Assembly: GCA_945895265.1 (NCBI GenBank)
Contig: CAMDEF010000046.1
Span: 1 to 33,279, forward strand
Direction: 5' to 3'
Origin: Bordetella parapertussis
GTDB lineage: Bacteria > Pseudomonadota > Gammaproteobacteria > Burkholderiales > Burkholderiaceae_B
Length of the DNA: 33,279 nucleotides
Shown here: positions 17,801-26,200 of the stretch, in pieces
Layout: the number at the start of each line of letters is the position of its first letter
How positions within the stretch are numbered: the first letter of the stretch is position 1
Notes under the pieces: model-generated
Database searches by the model: none
Told to the model about the DNA's origin: nothing
Seen by the model: only the letters and a program-made list of their open reading frames with translations
Translations under genes and position numbers: made by a program

Positions 17801-20030
17801 TTTGTATGCATACACGCCTCTGGTGACGATACAGGCCTGTAGCGAACTACCTCCAAGAACGCCGCTGTTTAACAGCATTTTGGTCTTCGAAAACTATCCG
17901 CTAGACGACAGTATCGATGCACAGGCACAGGCCTTATCCTTTAATTCTCTGCAGTTGCACGAACAAACTAACCTGCCCCTGACTATTACGGCGTCGGGCG
18001 GCGACCGAGTCCCCGTCAAGATCTCTTACGATCAGACCATATTTGACGAAAAGGCTGTGAGTCAGCTGCTAGAGAGCCTACACCGTCTCTTGGCCTTCGC
18101 CGGTTCAAATCCAGAGGCAAGCATCAGTCACTGGCACGCGAGTGTGACCTCAGCGCACGACCAGCAACGCTTGAAGACAGCGATGAGGGCCAGTCAGCGC
18201 CAGCTTCCAGAGCTTGCACTGACTCTGCCTGAATTATTTGAGAGACAAGTTCAACAAGCCCCTGACAAAATTGCTATCACTTTAGGGCATGATAGTTTGA
18301 GCTATGGTGCTCTGAATCGCGCGGCAAATCAATTTGCAAGACAGCTTCAGAGCATCGGTGTCAAAGCTGGTGATTTAGTCGGTGTCTGCCTAGAACGGTC
18401 ACCTTCTTTAATCGTTGCTCTGCTTGGCATACAAAAACTAGCAGCAGCTTATGTTCCGATTGATCCTGAGTATCCGAGCGAGCGTGTCTCGTATATGATT
18501 TCGGACAGTCAAGCGAGCGTACTAATCGTCGACCCGCAAGATAAGCGTCACACCGGCGCGTTAAGCCAGACCTGCCAGTTGCTACCTCTCGAGCTTGAAA
18601 AATTAAAGTCGTACTCAAGTCATAACCTTGCTAACCTGCAATCCCCTCTCAATCCCACCTACGTGATCTACACGTCAGGATCCACCGGCAATCCGAAGGG
18701 CGTGCAGATCACCCAGGCTGATCTTGTCAATTTTCTCCTGTCCGTGAAAGACAAGCCTGGTCTAGATCAGACAGACTCTTTGCTCGCCGTCACAACCATT
18801 TCTTTTGATATCGCCGGCCTAGAGATTTACCTGCCGTTAATCACCGGTGGCACGATTGTGCTGCTAGAAAGAGAGCAAGCGTCAGACGGCGCTAGCTTAA
18901 TCAAGGTGATTAAGAACAGCGGTGCGACCATCATGCAAGCGACGCCAATTACTTGGCGCCTGCTGTTAGAAGCGGGTTGGGACGGAAAAGGCTTGATAAA
19001 AATACTTTGTGGCGGTGAGGCGTTTCCGGTCGACCTCGCCAACCAGTTAATACATACCCCCGCACAAATCTGGAATCTGTATGGCCCGACCGAAACCACG
19101 ATCTGGTCAACTCGCTTTGAGCTTAGCTCTGATCGGGATTACGACGTAAGCATTCCAATCGGCGAACCCTTGAACAACACCTCACTTGTGCTTCAAGACA
19201 AGTTTGGAAACTTACTGCCCTATGGGCTCGCCGGTGAACTTTTCATTGGAGGTAAAGGGTTGGCCAATGGCTACCTGAATCGCCCCGCTTTGACTGCAGA
19301 GAAATTTGTGCCTGACGGCTATAGCAGTGAGCCTGGCGCGAGACTATATGCCACAGGTGACCTTGCAAAATACGATGATCGTGAAAACCTAGTTTGTCTG
19401 GGCCGGCTAGATCAACAGGTGAAGCTGCGTGGCTTCAGGATTGAACTCGGCGAAATTGAAGCGGTTATCCAAAAACACAACTCTGTCAAACAAGCCGTTG
19501 TTCAAGTCTTTGAAATCTCAGCGAGTGATACGCGTCTGGCCGCTTTCGTCACGTTCGAGCATCCTGCAGAGGCCGCACTCCAAACCTTAGAAAACTGGTT
19601 ACAGACTCAACTACCTGGATATATGGTGCCCACCGAATGGGTTGTTCTTGAAGCGTTTCCGCTCACCCCAAACGGCAAGCTCGATAAAAAAGCGCTTCCT
19701 AAGCCTGATAGACGCCAGCAACTTGACTATCAACCACCGAAGACCGAGACTGAACAGGTACTAGAGCGAATGATGTCTGAAGTTCTTAACCTTGATCAAG
19801 TCAGCCGCGAAGACGACTTTTTCAACTTAGGGGGTCACTCGTTGTTGGCAACTCGTTTGGTGACCCGCATTAAACAACACTATGACATTAATTTCCCGGC
19901 TTCGACCTTGTTTGAAAAGCCAACAATTGCACAACTCGGACAGCATATTGATAATCTGCTCTGGAGCACTCATCAGCACGACACGCAACAATCACCCTTA
20001 AATGATGACGAAGAAGAATTTAAACTGTGA
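8898..20030 (+). CDS. Non-ribosomal peptide synthetase, three modules (C-A-PCP, C-A-PCP-E, C-A-PCP)
   Basis: 3710 residues, cytoplasmic megasynthase. A helical leader (LSPAKRALLEKIKA) precedes C1. Domains in order: C1 (53-490), A1 (512-1012), PCP1 (Ser1065), C2 (1125-1560), A2 (1582-2068), PCP2 (Ser2121), E (2172-2620), C3 (2648-3090), A3 (3108-3598), PCP3 (Ser3648), and an acidic tail ending DDEEEFKL. Hand-read adenylation codes are DILQLGVIWK (A1, glycine-like), about DIGVIGEIMK (A2, unassigned) and DILQLGLIWK (A3, the glycine code). So it should make Gly-D-Xaa-Gly on an acyl or peptidyl starter, because the first module opens with a condensation domain. No thioesterase: the chain passes to the next protein, whose start overlaps this stop by one base. 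The ATG at 8898 has only a weak GAG upstream. Confidence 0.97.
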   Translation: MDENFEARLGSLSPAKRALLEKIKAAKVQASAAEQQRGEVIARRNDPTSPAPLSFAQQRLWFLAQLDGLDATYNMPSAIELLGPLNVTILENVFGEICHRHEALRTNFQTIDGQAYQVIRPSRDTEIAVVNLEDLTPNKQQEEYERLALATCHAPFDLEQDHLLRLKLVRFSQERYILLMVVHHIVSDGWSNGNVLLKEICTLYEAFSQGALSPLLPLPIQYADFAQWQRRLLDGPRSDVLVKYWKNKLKGIPSLVELPADYPRPLRQSYAGKTTYFTIDAHRLQSLKLLGKPIGASLFVVLQAIFCTLIARYSRQKTVVIGSPIANRTTIELEQLIGFFVNTLVLRTDVDPQISFAQLLTHVRDNFLEAYQHQDLPFERLVEAVDPERNPSFSPLFQVMLILQNQNEERDGLRIGDLHLNAVPIAANTAMFDITLKFEEQSEQLFAELEYNTDLFKASTIERFIEHFNNILAEVIQNPNQKVSALRLSSDTEVKRLTLDFNQTNKQYSKQESICDLFEAQAARYPDRIAVLFGTEQISFGELNARASHLASYLKQQGATTETLVGLCVERSVLLIIGLLGILKSGAAYVPIDPSYPKNRIQDMVGTANIRLIVAQTATQPLFALDPVDLVCLDSDWDLIKHAPANAFLATRNTLPDDSLAYVIFTSGSTGKPKGVQITHGALHNFLETMLEKPGLSRDSTLLAVTTISFDIAALELYLPLISGARIALVPKETAGDGQALVRLLFATQATALQATPATWRLLFASIEPTQLGLEQALCGGEALSAELAERLLKSDAEVWNVYGPTETTIWSTRNQLHLNELNGHTNPSIGRPIANTSLFIIDSSLDSCPLGIPGDLYIGGLGLSRGYLNEPGLTAERFIPSPFSLTPGDRIYQTGDVARFLENGDVEYIGRSDFQVKVRGFRIELGEIESVLAQHPRVKNAVAVCQVSDQDHVTLNAFIEIKDHADHQAFDQQELTTALRALIAAQLPSYMLPSNITILESLPLTPNGKIDRKALPTIKSLSSQIAYIGPRNDHEQRMESVWSSVLKVERIHIHDNFFNLGGHSLLALQIITKIRDEFLVDIQVQALFDHPTIALLVEFLSSNHQTIKKVSPPILAQTLEQRKVSVLSYSQKRLWFLDQLEGPNSNYHISTALELLGNVNVDALNTALVRIVERHEILRTVYQQTDGEPSAVVVETPLSLLEITRLKASSQQTADVQQWLVEKNTKPFDLAKDISIRADLLELSSNHWALAITLHHIASDEASMLVLQRELLALYQAFAQQEPDCLTPLKVQYADFATWQQRWLNPETLNAQLNYWKTTLDGSPTLLNLPIDKPRPAIQGYQGRALVFFIDDSLTQQLKALCSANDVTLFMGLFACYATLLAKHCDTHDLVIGTPVTNRNRSELNELIGLFVNTLPIRILHNPQSTTVELLARLRQTMLEGLANQDTPFESIVDAIHPERSLSHAPIFQTMFVLQNAIEESIHHSDLKMLPLDAETASTKFDLTLAIQQESNSLRCIFEYNIDLFEESTLEELSEHFTQLLRRMVAKPYSTILQTPLLTAAQRHQFLVDYNPTLVSQRYTCAQTLFEREAALRPDAIALTDGSHNALTFDTLNRQANKLARQLRSLGIGHDSVVALIFEPSPEMVISMLGIMKAGAAYLPILPATPFERKEVMLHEAHVKHLICAVAEDGIRHKSVQTLDISDLLQTDTPDGNPTWVNLEESLAYVIYTSGSTGTPKGVGVSRSNLAAYLKSRNDFYPEPVSGLLLLQPYAFDISSGNIFWTLCQGGCLHLAAKDLAADPTALLQRIAQTQISHLVLLPLLYSPVLTLATQSQFLALRQIILGGDSLLPKLAQDHYDKYPAIALTNEYGPTETTIMCTAYTVPRQLKQDFVPIGKPVSQANIRLLDQFLDLGLSHLGGELTIGGPQVSRGYLNQPALTAEKFVPDPFCTQPGQRLYRSGDFARYVAEGHLLFQGRKDKQVKIRGFRIELTEIENALLTLPAIQDACVAIVGEARTPRLYAYIALKQLGSIDAAGVLESLQDLLPDYMLPAGMTFLDQLPVTTNGKLDFDALPAPVFQDERTQYVAARDETERLLCQIWQDVLGVTRVGIHDNFFDLGGDSILSIQIVSRLKQSGLTLSVKQLFQQQTVAQLASIANTTHRIVAPQEKLSGTYVLGPIQHWFFETFTTCSQHFNQSVYLHVSQQVEGVTLEQAIQQLVEHHDLLRSKFLTASDNVEISQAIIQNESRFKIVECHDLSTSPADRTDTLIRDIAQHAQASLALQTGDLIRAVLFQMPAGQANRLLLIVHHLVIDGISWRILLEDLESLLVQHSQNQPLQLKPKTSSFAQWTAALSQYANSQHALKDLTYWQTQVNQRVPSLPVDFVSDPSSNTFESTIHLESSLDAEMTQSLLTDVPKVYQTQINDILMTALVTALGRWTNLQEFEISLEGHGREDLFDELDMTRTIGWFTSLFPVRLSYREDEDLAQTIRRIKDRMRSIPTNGLTYGLLRYLNANEQTKRSMTQRTPSPISFNYLGQFDQATNGQVLLDEAAGDTGSDIGSSGQRQALIDINSRVSSGQFILHISYSKNIFAAKTIEDFSALYLNELRNIVRHCAERQSTPFIGDSFPLATLSEKHYTALTSTHADNIEDIYPLSPMQEGMAFHSRFASATGAYIIQLSCEMSGRFEPNTFIKAWDQVLARHPSLRVFIFEGGDTADHQIVMRQVGLEWTTQDWVLHSTAQQQDAWQELVLHDRYLDYSLETAPLMRCYLIKLSATHWKFLWSHHHILTDGWCLPILMKEVLHFYHNPEDSSLRPPTPYRDYIAWLKQQDLEVAKTYWLNYLSDFSAPTFLGIEKSLQQQTLASGSQFAELSLLLSEELSRTLTDIAKRHRLTLSNILQSTWATLLHIYSQSNDIVFGATVSGRPPELDGVEGMVGLFINTLPVRAKLQPNQTIVQFMTILLHDQMDSDLYAYTPLVTIQACSELPPRTPLFNSILVFENYPLDDSIDAQAQALSFNSLQLHEQTNLPLTITASGGDRVPVKISYDQTIFDEKAVSQLLESLHRLLAFAGSNPEASISHWHASVTSAHDQQRLKTAMRASQRQLPELALTLPELFERQVQQAPDKIAITLGHDSLSYGALNRAANQFARQLQSIGVKAGDLVGVCLERSPSLIVALLGIQKLAAAYVPIDPEYPSERVSYMISDSQASVLIVDPQDKRHTGALSQTCQLLPLELEKLKSYSSHNLANLQSPLNPTYVIYTSGSTGNPKGVQITQADLVNFLLSVKDKPGLDQTDSLLAVTTISFDIAGLEIYLPLITGGTIVLLEREQASDGASLIKVIKNSGATIMQATPITWRLLLEAGWDGKGLIKILCGGEAFPVDLANQLIHTPAQIWNLYGPTETTIWSTRFELSSDRDYDVSIPIGEPLNNTSLVLQDKFGNLLPYGLAGELFIGGKGLANGYLNRPALTAEKFVPDGYSSEPGARLYATGDLAKYDDRENLVCLGRLDQQVKLRGFRIELGEIEAVIQKHNSVKQAVVQVFEISASDTRLAAFVTFEHPAEAALQTLENWLQTQLPGYMVPTEWVVLEAFPLTPNGKLDKKALPKPDRRQQLDYQPPKTETEQVLERMMSEVLNLDQVSREDDFFNLGGHSLLATRLVTRIKQHYDINFPASTLFEKPTIAQLGQHIDNLLWSTHQHDTQQSPLNDDEEEFKL
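9054..12182 (+). other. NRPS module 1: C-A-PCP, predicted glycine
   Basis: C1 starts LSFAQQRLWFL and has an intact HHxxxDG (His183, His184, Asp188, Gly189) with SDGWS, which resembles LCL-type domains. A1 has TSGSTG (666-671), FDIAALE with Asp711 at the amino-group-binding position, YGPTETT from 803, and Lys1010 in NGKIDRKAL. Code DILQLGVIWK differs from the glycine code at one position (Val for Leu). PCP1 has LGGHS with Ser1065 as the phosphopantetheine site. With no loading module before it, C1 must accept an acyl group supplied in trans. Confidence 0.88.
12270..16757 (+). other. NRPS module 2: C-A-PCP-E, unassigned residue converted to D form
   Basis: C2 has HHIASDE (His1256, His1257, Asp1261, Glu1262): the general base is kept but the motif's final Gly is Glu. 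A2 differs from the other three A domains: FDISSGN (Asp1774), NEYGPTETTIM, and ILPATPFERKE in place of the usual PIDPxYPxxR. Its code reads about DIGVIGEIMK and matches no residue I can name. PCP2 carries LGGDS (Ser2121), the form typical before epimerases. The E domain has PIQHWFF, HHLVIDGISWRIL (His2307, His2308), EGHGRE, TIGWFTSLFPV and FNYLGQFD, all intact, so the residue should be presented as D. Confidence 0.85.
16839..19967 (+). other. NRPS module 3: C-A-PCP, predicted glycine
   Basis: C3 begins IYPLSPMQEGM and has HHHILTDGWC (His2784, His2785, Asp2789), the form seen in DCL domains after epimerases, which agrees with module 2. A3 has TSGSTG, FDIAGLE (Asp3304), LYGPTETTIWST and Lys3594. 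Its code DILQLGLIWK equals the classical glycine code at all ten positions. PCP3 has LGGHS (Ser3648). The last 20 or so residues are acidic and likely dock to the next protein. Confidence 0.88.
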
Positions 20031-20203
20031 TGTCACTTGATCTTTTTCTGAACGAATTACGTGCGTTAAAAGTGACGTTGGCTGTTGATGGAGAACAGCT
20101 TAGCGTGCGCGCGCCTAAGGGCGTCATCACCAAAGAACTTGGCGCAACGATCACCGCACGCAAACAAGAGATTTTGCAATACCTAAAACAGGCCAAGGGG
20201 CTC
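20030..20203 (+). other. TubC-type N-terminal docking domain
   Basis: The first 58 residues contain LFLNELRALKVTLAVDGEQL then RAPKGVITKEL and a helix with ARKQEILQYLK. The order helix, short beta hairpin with the APKG turn, then two helices matches the TubC docking family that binds short acidic C-terminal peptides of the upstream synthetase. The upstream NRPS ends in such an acidic peptide. Confidence 0.8.
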
Positions 20204-23200
20204 TCAGCAAATTCAAGCAAGATTCAGAAAGTCGATCGCTCTGTGCCACCCGTGTTGTCTTTCGGTCAAAAACGTCTTTGGTTTTTATACGAACTCGAAG
20301 GGGCCTCACCCACCTACAACATGCCACTTTGTTTTGGCATCAGCGGTGACTTCGACCAACAATACTTTGAGCAAGCACTAAGTCAGATTATTCAGCGCCA
20401 CGAAATACTGCGTTACAACTTTCTTAGCAGCTCAGACGGCCCAACCATTGTCATTAAAGATCCTGAAGCGTTTACTTGCGATTGGATAGATCTAACGACA
20501 GACCACACACGTACACCCCAAAGTATTTCACAAGCCCTTGAGCAGTTTAGCTTTGATTTGGCGCGCGATGATTTAATCCAAGCAACTGTAGTCAAAACCG
20601 CTCAACAGCAATTTCATGTCTCGATACTGCTACACCATATCGTCGCAGATGGTTGGTCAATAGGTGTTTTGTTTAAAGAACTTCAAGAGATCTACACAGC
20701 GCTTTGGCAACAGCAAGACGCCAAACTGCAAGCCTTACCGATTCAATATTTTGATTACGCGCATTGGCAAACCAACGAACTAGCGGGCACCAATCTTCAA
20801 GCCTTTATAGATTATTGGAAGACTCGTCTGGCAGATTGCCCCGAACTACTGACCTTGACCACCGACCACCCAAGGCCAAACTACCTGTCGTATGCGGGCA
20901 AAACTCATATTTGCGAAATCGATTCACGGCTTGCCGAAGGATTAAAGGCGCTCAGTCAATCGACAATCTGTACGCTTTATATGACGTTACTCGCGGGCTT
21001 TGCTCTGTTTTTGTCTGCGCACTCTGCTCAAGACGATCTGATCATTGGGAGTCCGGTCGCCAACAGAAACGATGCTGCACTTGAAGAGCTGATCGGCTTG
21101 TTTATTAATACTCTTCCGATTCGCATCGATCTTTCAGGAGATCCGACTGTTGAAGAATTTTTGAATCGAGTCAGAAGCGCTTGTGTGAACGACTTTAATC
21201 ATCAAGAAATTCCGTTTGAAAAAATTGTTGAGATCTTAAATCCGACAAGAAGCCTGAATCATGCACCGCTCTATCAAGTGGCCTTTGACTTACAAACCTC
21301 GACGCAACAGATCAACTCTTTTGCCAATTTACAAATAGAAGCTGTCGCACAAGAAACCAATTCTGCAAAATTTGATCTGAGCTTAAGTCTAGAGGATGAA
21401 GGTGAACGACTTGTCGCCTATTGGAATTTTAGTGAAGACCTTTTTGTAGGCGAAAGTATTGCTCATTTCGCAACGCGCTATGCAAGCATTCTTGAGCAAA
21501 TGATTGCACAGCCAAAGCGTTCGATCCGTGAGATTTCAATTCTTAATGCTGAAGAGAAAAATGAGTTGTTTGCTCAGCAACTCACGACGGTATATGAACT
21601 ACCGCCAGAAACAAATGTACTCACGTTGATCGCACAACGTGCTAAAGACGCTCCGGATCGTATTGCGATCTCCTTTGATCAGACCTCGATCAGCTATGGC
21701 GAGTTAGAGGCTCGTTCAACTCGGTTAGCCCAGCTTTTGTGCCAAACTGGCGTCAAAACAGAAGATCTGGTTGCGCTCTATGTCGATCGTTCGGCACAAA
21801 TGATTGTTGCGATGCTCGCGATCATGAAGGCTGGCGCCGCCTATATCCCGATAGACCCTAATTTTCCTGCTAATCGTATCGCCTGGATCTTAGAGGATGC
21901 TAGTCCAAAGCTGATTTTGACTGAAACTGCGCTCGCAGAGAAGCTGAATCAAACGACCGTACCTATCCAGTTTTTAGAGACACTGATCGCCCAAACCAGC
22001 GACATACATACTGACCGTGAGCCCTCAGTACCCGTGATTTCTCCGCTGAATTCTGCCTATGTGATCTTTACCTCGGGATCAACCGGAAGACCCAAAGGCG
22101 TTCAAATCACGCATCGTGCACTTTATAACTTTTTGCATTCGATGCAGACTGAGCCTGGCTTTAAACAAGACGATACCTTACTGGCCGTCACCACAATTTC
22201 GTTTGATATCGCTGGTCTGGAAATATTCTTGCCTTTGATGACGGGCGGGCGAGTTGTCATTGCTTCACGAGAAACCTCGGTCGATGGCCGTGCGCTGCAA
22301 AAAGCAATAGCGCAATATGGGATCACAACGATGCAAGCCACGCCAGTCACCTGGAGAGTGCTGCTCGAGACTGGCTGGAAACCCACGCCAACATTCGCAG
22401 CGTTTTGCGGTGGCGAGGCTCTACCCGTTGACTTATCTGCCTCTTTGACAGGGGCAGGTGTCAGTCTTTGGAATTTGTACGGCCCAACAGAAACCACCAT
22501 CTGGTCTGCAGTCAGACGCGTACTGGATAGCGCGCAAACTGATAATTCAGTCGAGCCAATCGGCCATCCCATCCTAAATACTCAGTTGTATGTCCTCAAT
22601 CGTCATTTCTACCCACAAGCAAATAAATTGCCGGGTGAACTGTACATTGGAGGCGAAGGCTTGGCGCGCGGCTATCTGAAGCGTCCCGCGCTTACGGCCG
22701 ACTCCTATCGCCCCGACCCTTTCGGTCAAACACCGGGGACAAGACTGTATCGAACAGGGGATCTCGTCGCTTGGTCAGAAGATCAAACGCTTCAATTTCT
22801 AGGACGAATAGACCATCAGGTCAAGATTCGAGGCTATCGCATCGAGTTAGGCGAGATTGAATCCCGCTTACGCCAGCACTCGAATACCAAAGAGGCTGTT
22901 GTCATCGCTCGCAGTGGCACAACCGACTCTTCTGCGCGCATCTTGGCCTATCTAACCGTCAAAGATAGCGCTGTACATTCGGATAAAGAGCTGAGGGTCT
23001 TTCTCAAAGAGGTACTGCCCGAGTACATGGTGCCCGCTCACATCCTCATGTTGGAGGCGTTTCCACTCACGCCTAATGAAAAAATCGATCGTAAAGCATT
23101 ACCTGAACCCGAGTCGCTTTCTCAGCTAAGCTCAGCTAGCACAACCCCTCAACGGCCTAGCGAAAAATTAATTGGTGATATTTGGTCTCAGGTTTTACAA

Positions 23201-26200
23201 CGCACGACAATCAACATCGACGACAACTTTTTTGATCTTGGTGGACACTCTCTGTTATTGAGTCGTGTCAATGAAGAACTGCAGCGGCAACTCGAGCGCG
23301 AGATCCCTCTCATCCATTTATTTGAATATCCAACCATTCGATCTTTATCAAATTGGATAGACCAACATCATATCGCCCAAGAGATACCCGAGCGACTCAA
23401 GACCACACATAAAATGCTTGAGCATGATGCCATCGCGATCATTGGAGTCGCTGCGCGCGTGCCTGGTGCCGATGATCTCAATACGTTTTGGGAGAATTTG
23501 CGATCGGGTCAAGAGTCTATTCGCTTCTTTAGCGAGACCGAACTGCAAGACGCTGGCGTAGAGCCTGAACTGATTGCTTCGCCAAATTACATCCGTGGCA
23601 CTGGTGTGTTGTCTAACATCACCGATTTTGATGCCGAGTTTTTCTCGTTCACGCCTGCTGAAGCCAAGTTTATCGATCCGCAACAACGGGTGTTCTTAGA
23701 AACCGCTTGGCAAGCACTCGAAAATGCTGGCTATGCAGACCCCAAACACTCTTCTATCGGTGTGTTTGCAGGCGTTGGGCATAACGACTATTTGGTTCGT
23801 AATGTTGTCCCCTATGTTGCACGACATCAAGACACCTCTGTTTTTCAGTTAATTCTGGCAAATGACAAAGACTTTCTCGCGACTCGCGTGTCGTATGCCT
23901 TCAATTTGACTGGCCCAAGTATCACGGTACAGACTGCTTGTTCAACCTCGCTCGTCGCGATTCATCAAGCCTGTCAAAGCCTGCTGCTGGGCGACTGCGA
24001 TCTTGCCTTGGCAGGCGGTGTTGCGATTAAGGTTCCGCATCACGGTGGCTACCTACATGAAGAAGGTAATATCAGTTCACCCGATGGTCACTGTCGCGCG
24101 TTCGACATTCAAGCCAACGGCACAGTGTGGGGAAGCGGCGCCGGAGTCGTGATCCTTAAGCCACTCAGTCAGGCGCTCAAAGATCGAGACAACATCCACG
24201 CAGTGATTAAAGGCAGTGCGGTCAACAACGATGGCTCTGCCAAGGTTGGCTTCACAGCCCCTAGTGTGATTGGCCAAGCAAGCGTCATACAGCAAGCGCT
24301 TGCGCACGCTCAGGTGTCTGCTGACACGATTGATTACATCGAAACGCACGGCACTGGAACTGCGCTTGGAGATCTCATTGAAATCACCGCGCTAAAACAA
24401 GCCTACGCGTCGGTCGACTCAGGAGTCCGCCCTGCGGCGTTGGGCTCGGTTAAAACAAATATTGGTCATTTAAATACTGCAGCGGGTGTTGCTGGGCTTC
24501 TTAAAACGGTGTTAGCACTGCAGCACAAAGAGATTCCGAGAACGCTGCACTTCACTGAAGCGAACCCAAAGCTTGGTTTAACAGATAGCCATTTTTATAT
24601 CCCCACCTCTTTAACAGCGTGGCCGCAACACGAGCACCCGCGTCGCGCTGCCATTAGCTCATTCGGCATTGGCGGGACGAACGCCCACGTGATTTTAGAA
24701 GAGGCTCCTGTTGCAATACCCTCTTCTTACTCTCGCCCATGGCACATCGTCACATGTTCTGCCAAATCGCAGCAAGCACTCAAAGCAACAGAGGCGCAGC
24801 TTAAAGAGTTCATTGATCGAAATGAGCACTCTAACCTTGCTGACTTGGCGTTTACCCTAGCAGTCGGACGTAAGGCGTTTCAATATCGTTCAACGTTTAT
24901 CTGTCAATCGCTTGAGCAGTTACGCGAGCAACTGGCTAGTCAAGATACCGAGAAACTCAAGCTGTCTTCGCTTAAAAATTCTGAGTCGCCGCGAGTCGCA
25001 TTCTTGTTTCCGGGGCAAGGGACTCAGTATGTAGGCATGGGAATATCGCTTTACAACAGCGAGCCGCTCTTTCGCGACACCGTCGACTATTGCGCCGACC
25101 GACTGCAACCATTGCTAAATTTTGATTTAAGAGAATTTTTTACTCAAGAAAAAAGTACAGATCCAACATTGCATCGTTTGATTCATGAGACGTGGATCAC
25201 TCAGCCACTACTCTTTGTCACTGAATATGCAATGGCAAAGCTGTGGATGCATTGGAACATCAAACCCTTTGCAATGCTCGGCCACAGTCTTGGCGAGTAC
25301 GTTGCCGCATGCTTATCAGGCGTTTTTGAGTTAGATACCGCGTTGACTCTGATCGCTCATCGCGGTCGACTGGTCTGGAGCTTGCCGCAAGGCTCAATGC
25401 TTGCCGTTGCACAGCCCGCTTCAGAACTTGATCTTTCGAGTTTCTCAGATATATCCATTGCTAGTATCAACGAAGACGGCGGAGTCGTCGTGGCCGGCCC
25501 AACACAGTCGATCAAGCAACTTGCTGACAAGCTCAACATACAAAGTATCACCTCCACAACATTACAGACTTCTCATGCTTTTCACTCAAGCATGCTCGAT
25601 CCAATTCTTGAAGAGTTTCGACATTTAGTACAGCAGCATAAGCTTTATGCGCCGCTGATTCCGTTTGTCTCTAACGTCACAGGAACATGGATCTCTGCCC
25701 ACGAAGCGCAGAGTGCTGATTACTGGGTCAAGCATATGCGAGCCCCCGTGCAATTTTCAGCAGGAGCAGCGACATTGTTGGCCGAAACTCACCTAGTTTG
25801 TTTAGAGGTTGGTCCTAAGTCGATTTTGAGTCGTTTAGTGAAACGGCGTCAAAACAGTCAACAACTCAGGGCAATCATCACCTCACTTGATACAGATCGT
25901 TTGCCTGAAGACAAAGGTGTGTTTGACGCCCTTGCCAAAATCTGGACCTCGGGTTTACCTGTTTCGTGGGATCGGTTCTACGAACAAGACCCGTTGTCAC
26001 GTATATCGTTACCCACTTACCCCTTTGAACGTAGGCGGCATTGGATTGATGCGCCGAAACCAGGTAGCACAAATCAAAACGACGATTTGACAGCGCGTCG
26101 ACCACCAGAAGAATGGTTTTATTTGCCACATTGGCGGCCAACAGTTTATCCAGAGACTTTGAACGTCGAAGAATTTGCGCAAGACAAGCGCGTATGGTTG

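Noticed and set aside
10861..22260. Repeated TSGSTG and FDIAGLE DNA segments as mobile or CRISPR-like repeats
   Set aside because: They encode conserved adenylation-domain cores in frame in each module and have no terminal repeats or regular short spacing.
23075..23083. Broken A10 motif (NEK instead of NGK) as a sign of an inactive A4 domain
   Set aside because: The catalytic lysine is present and all other core motifs are intact, so the change is likely tolerated.
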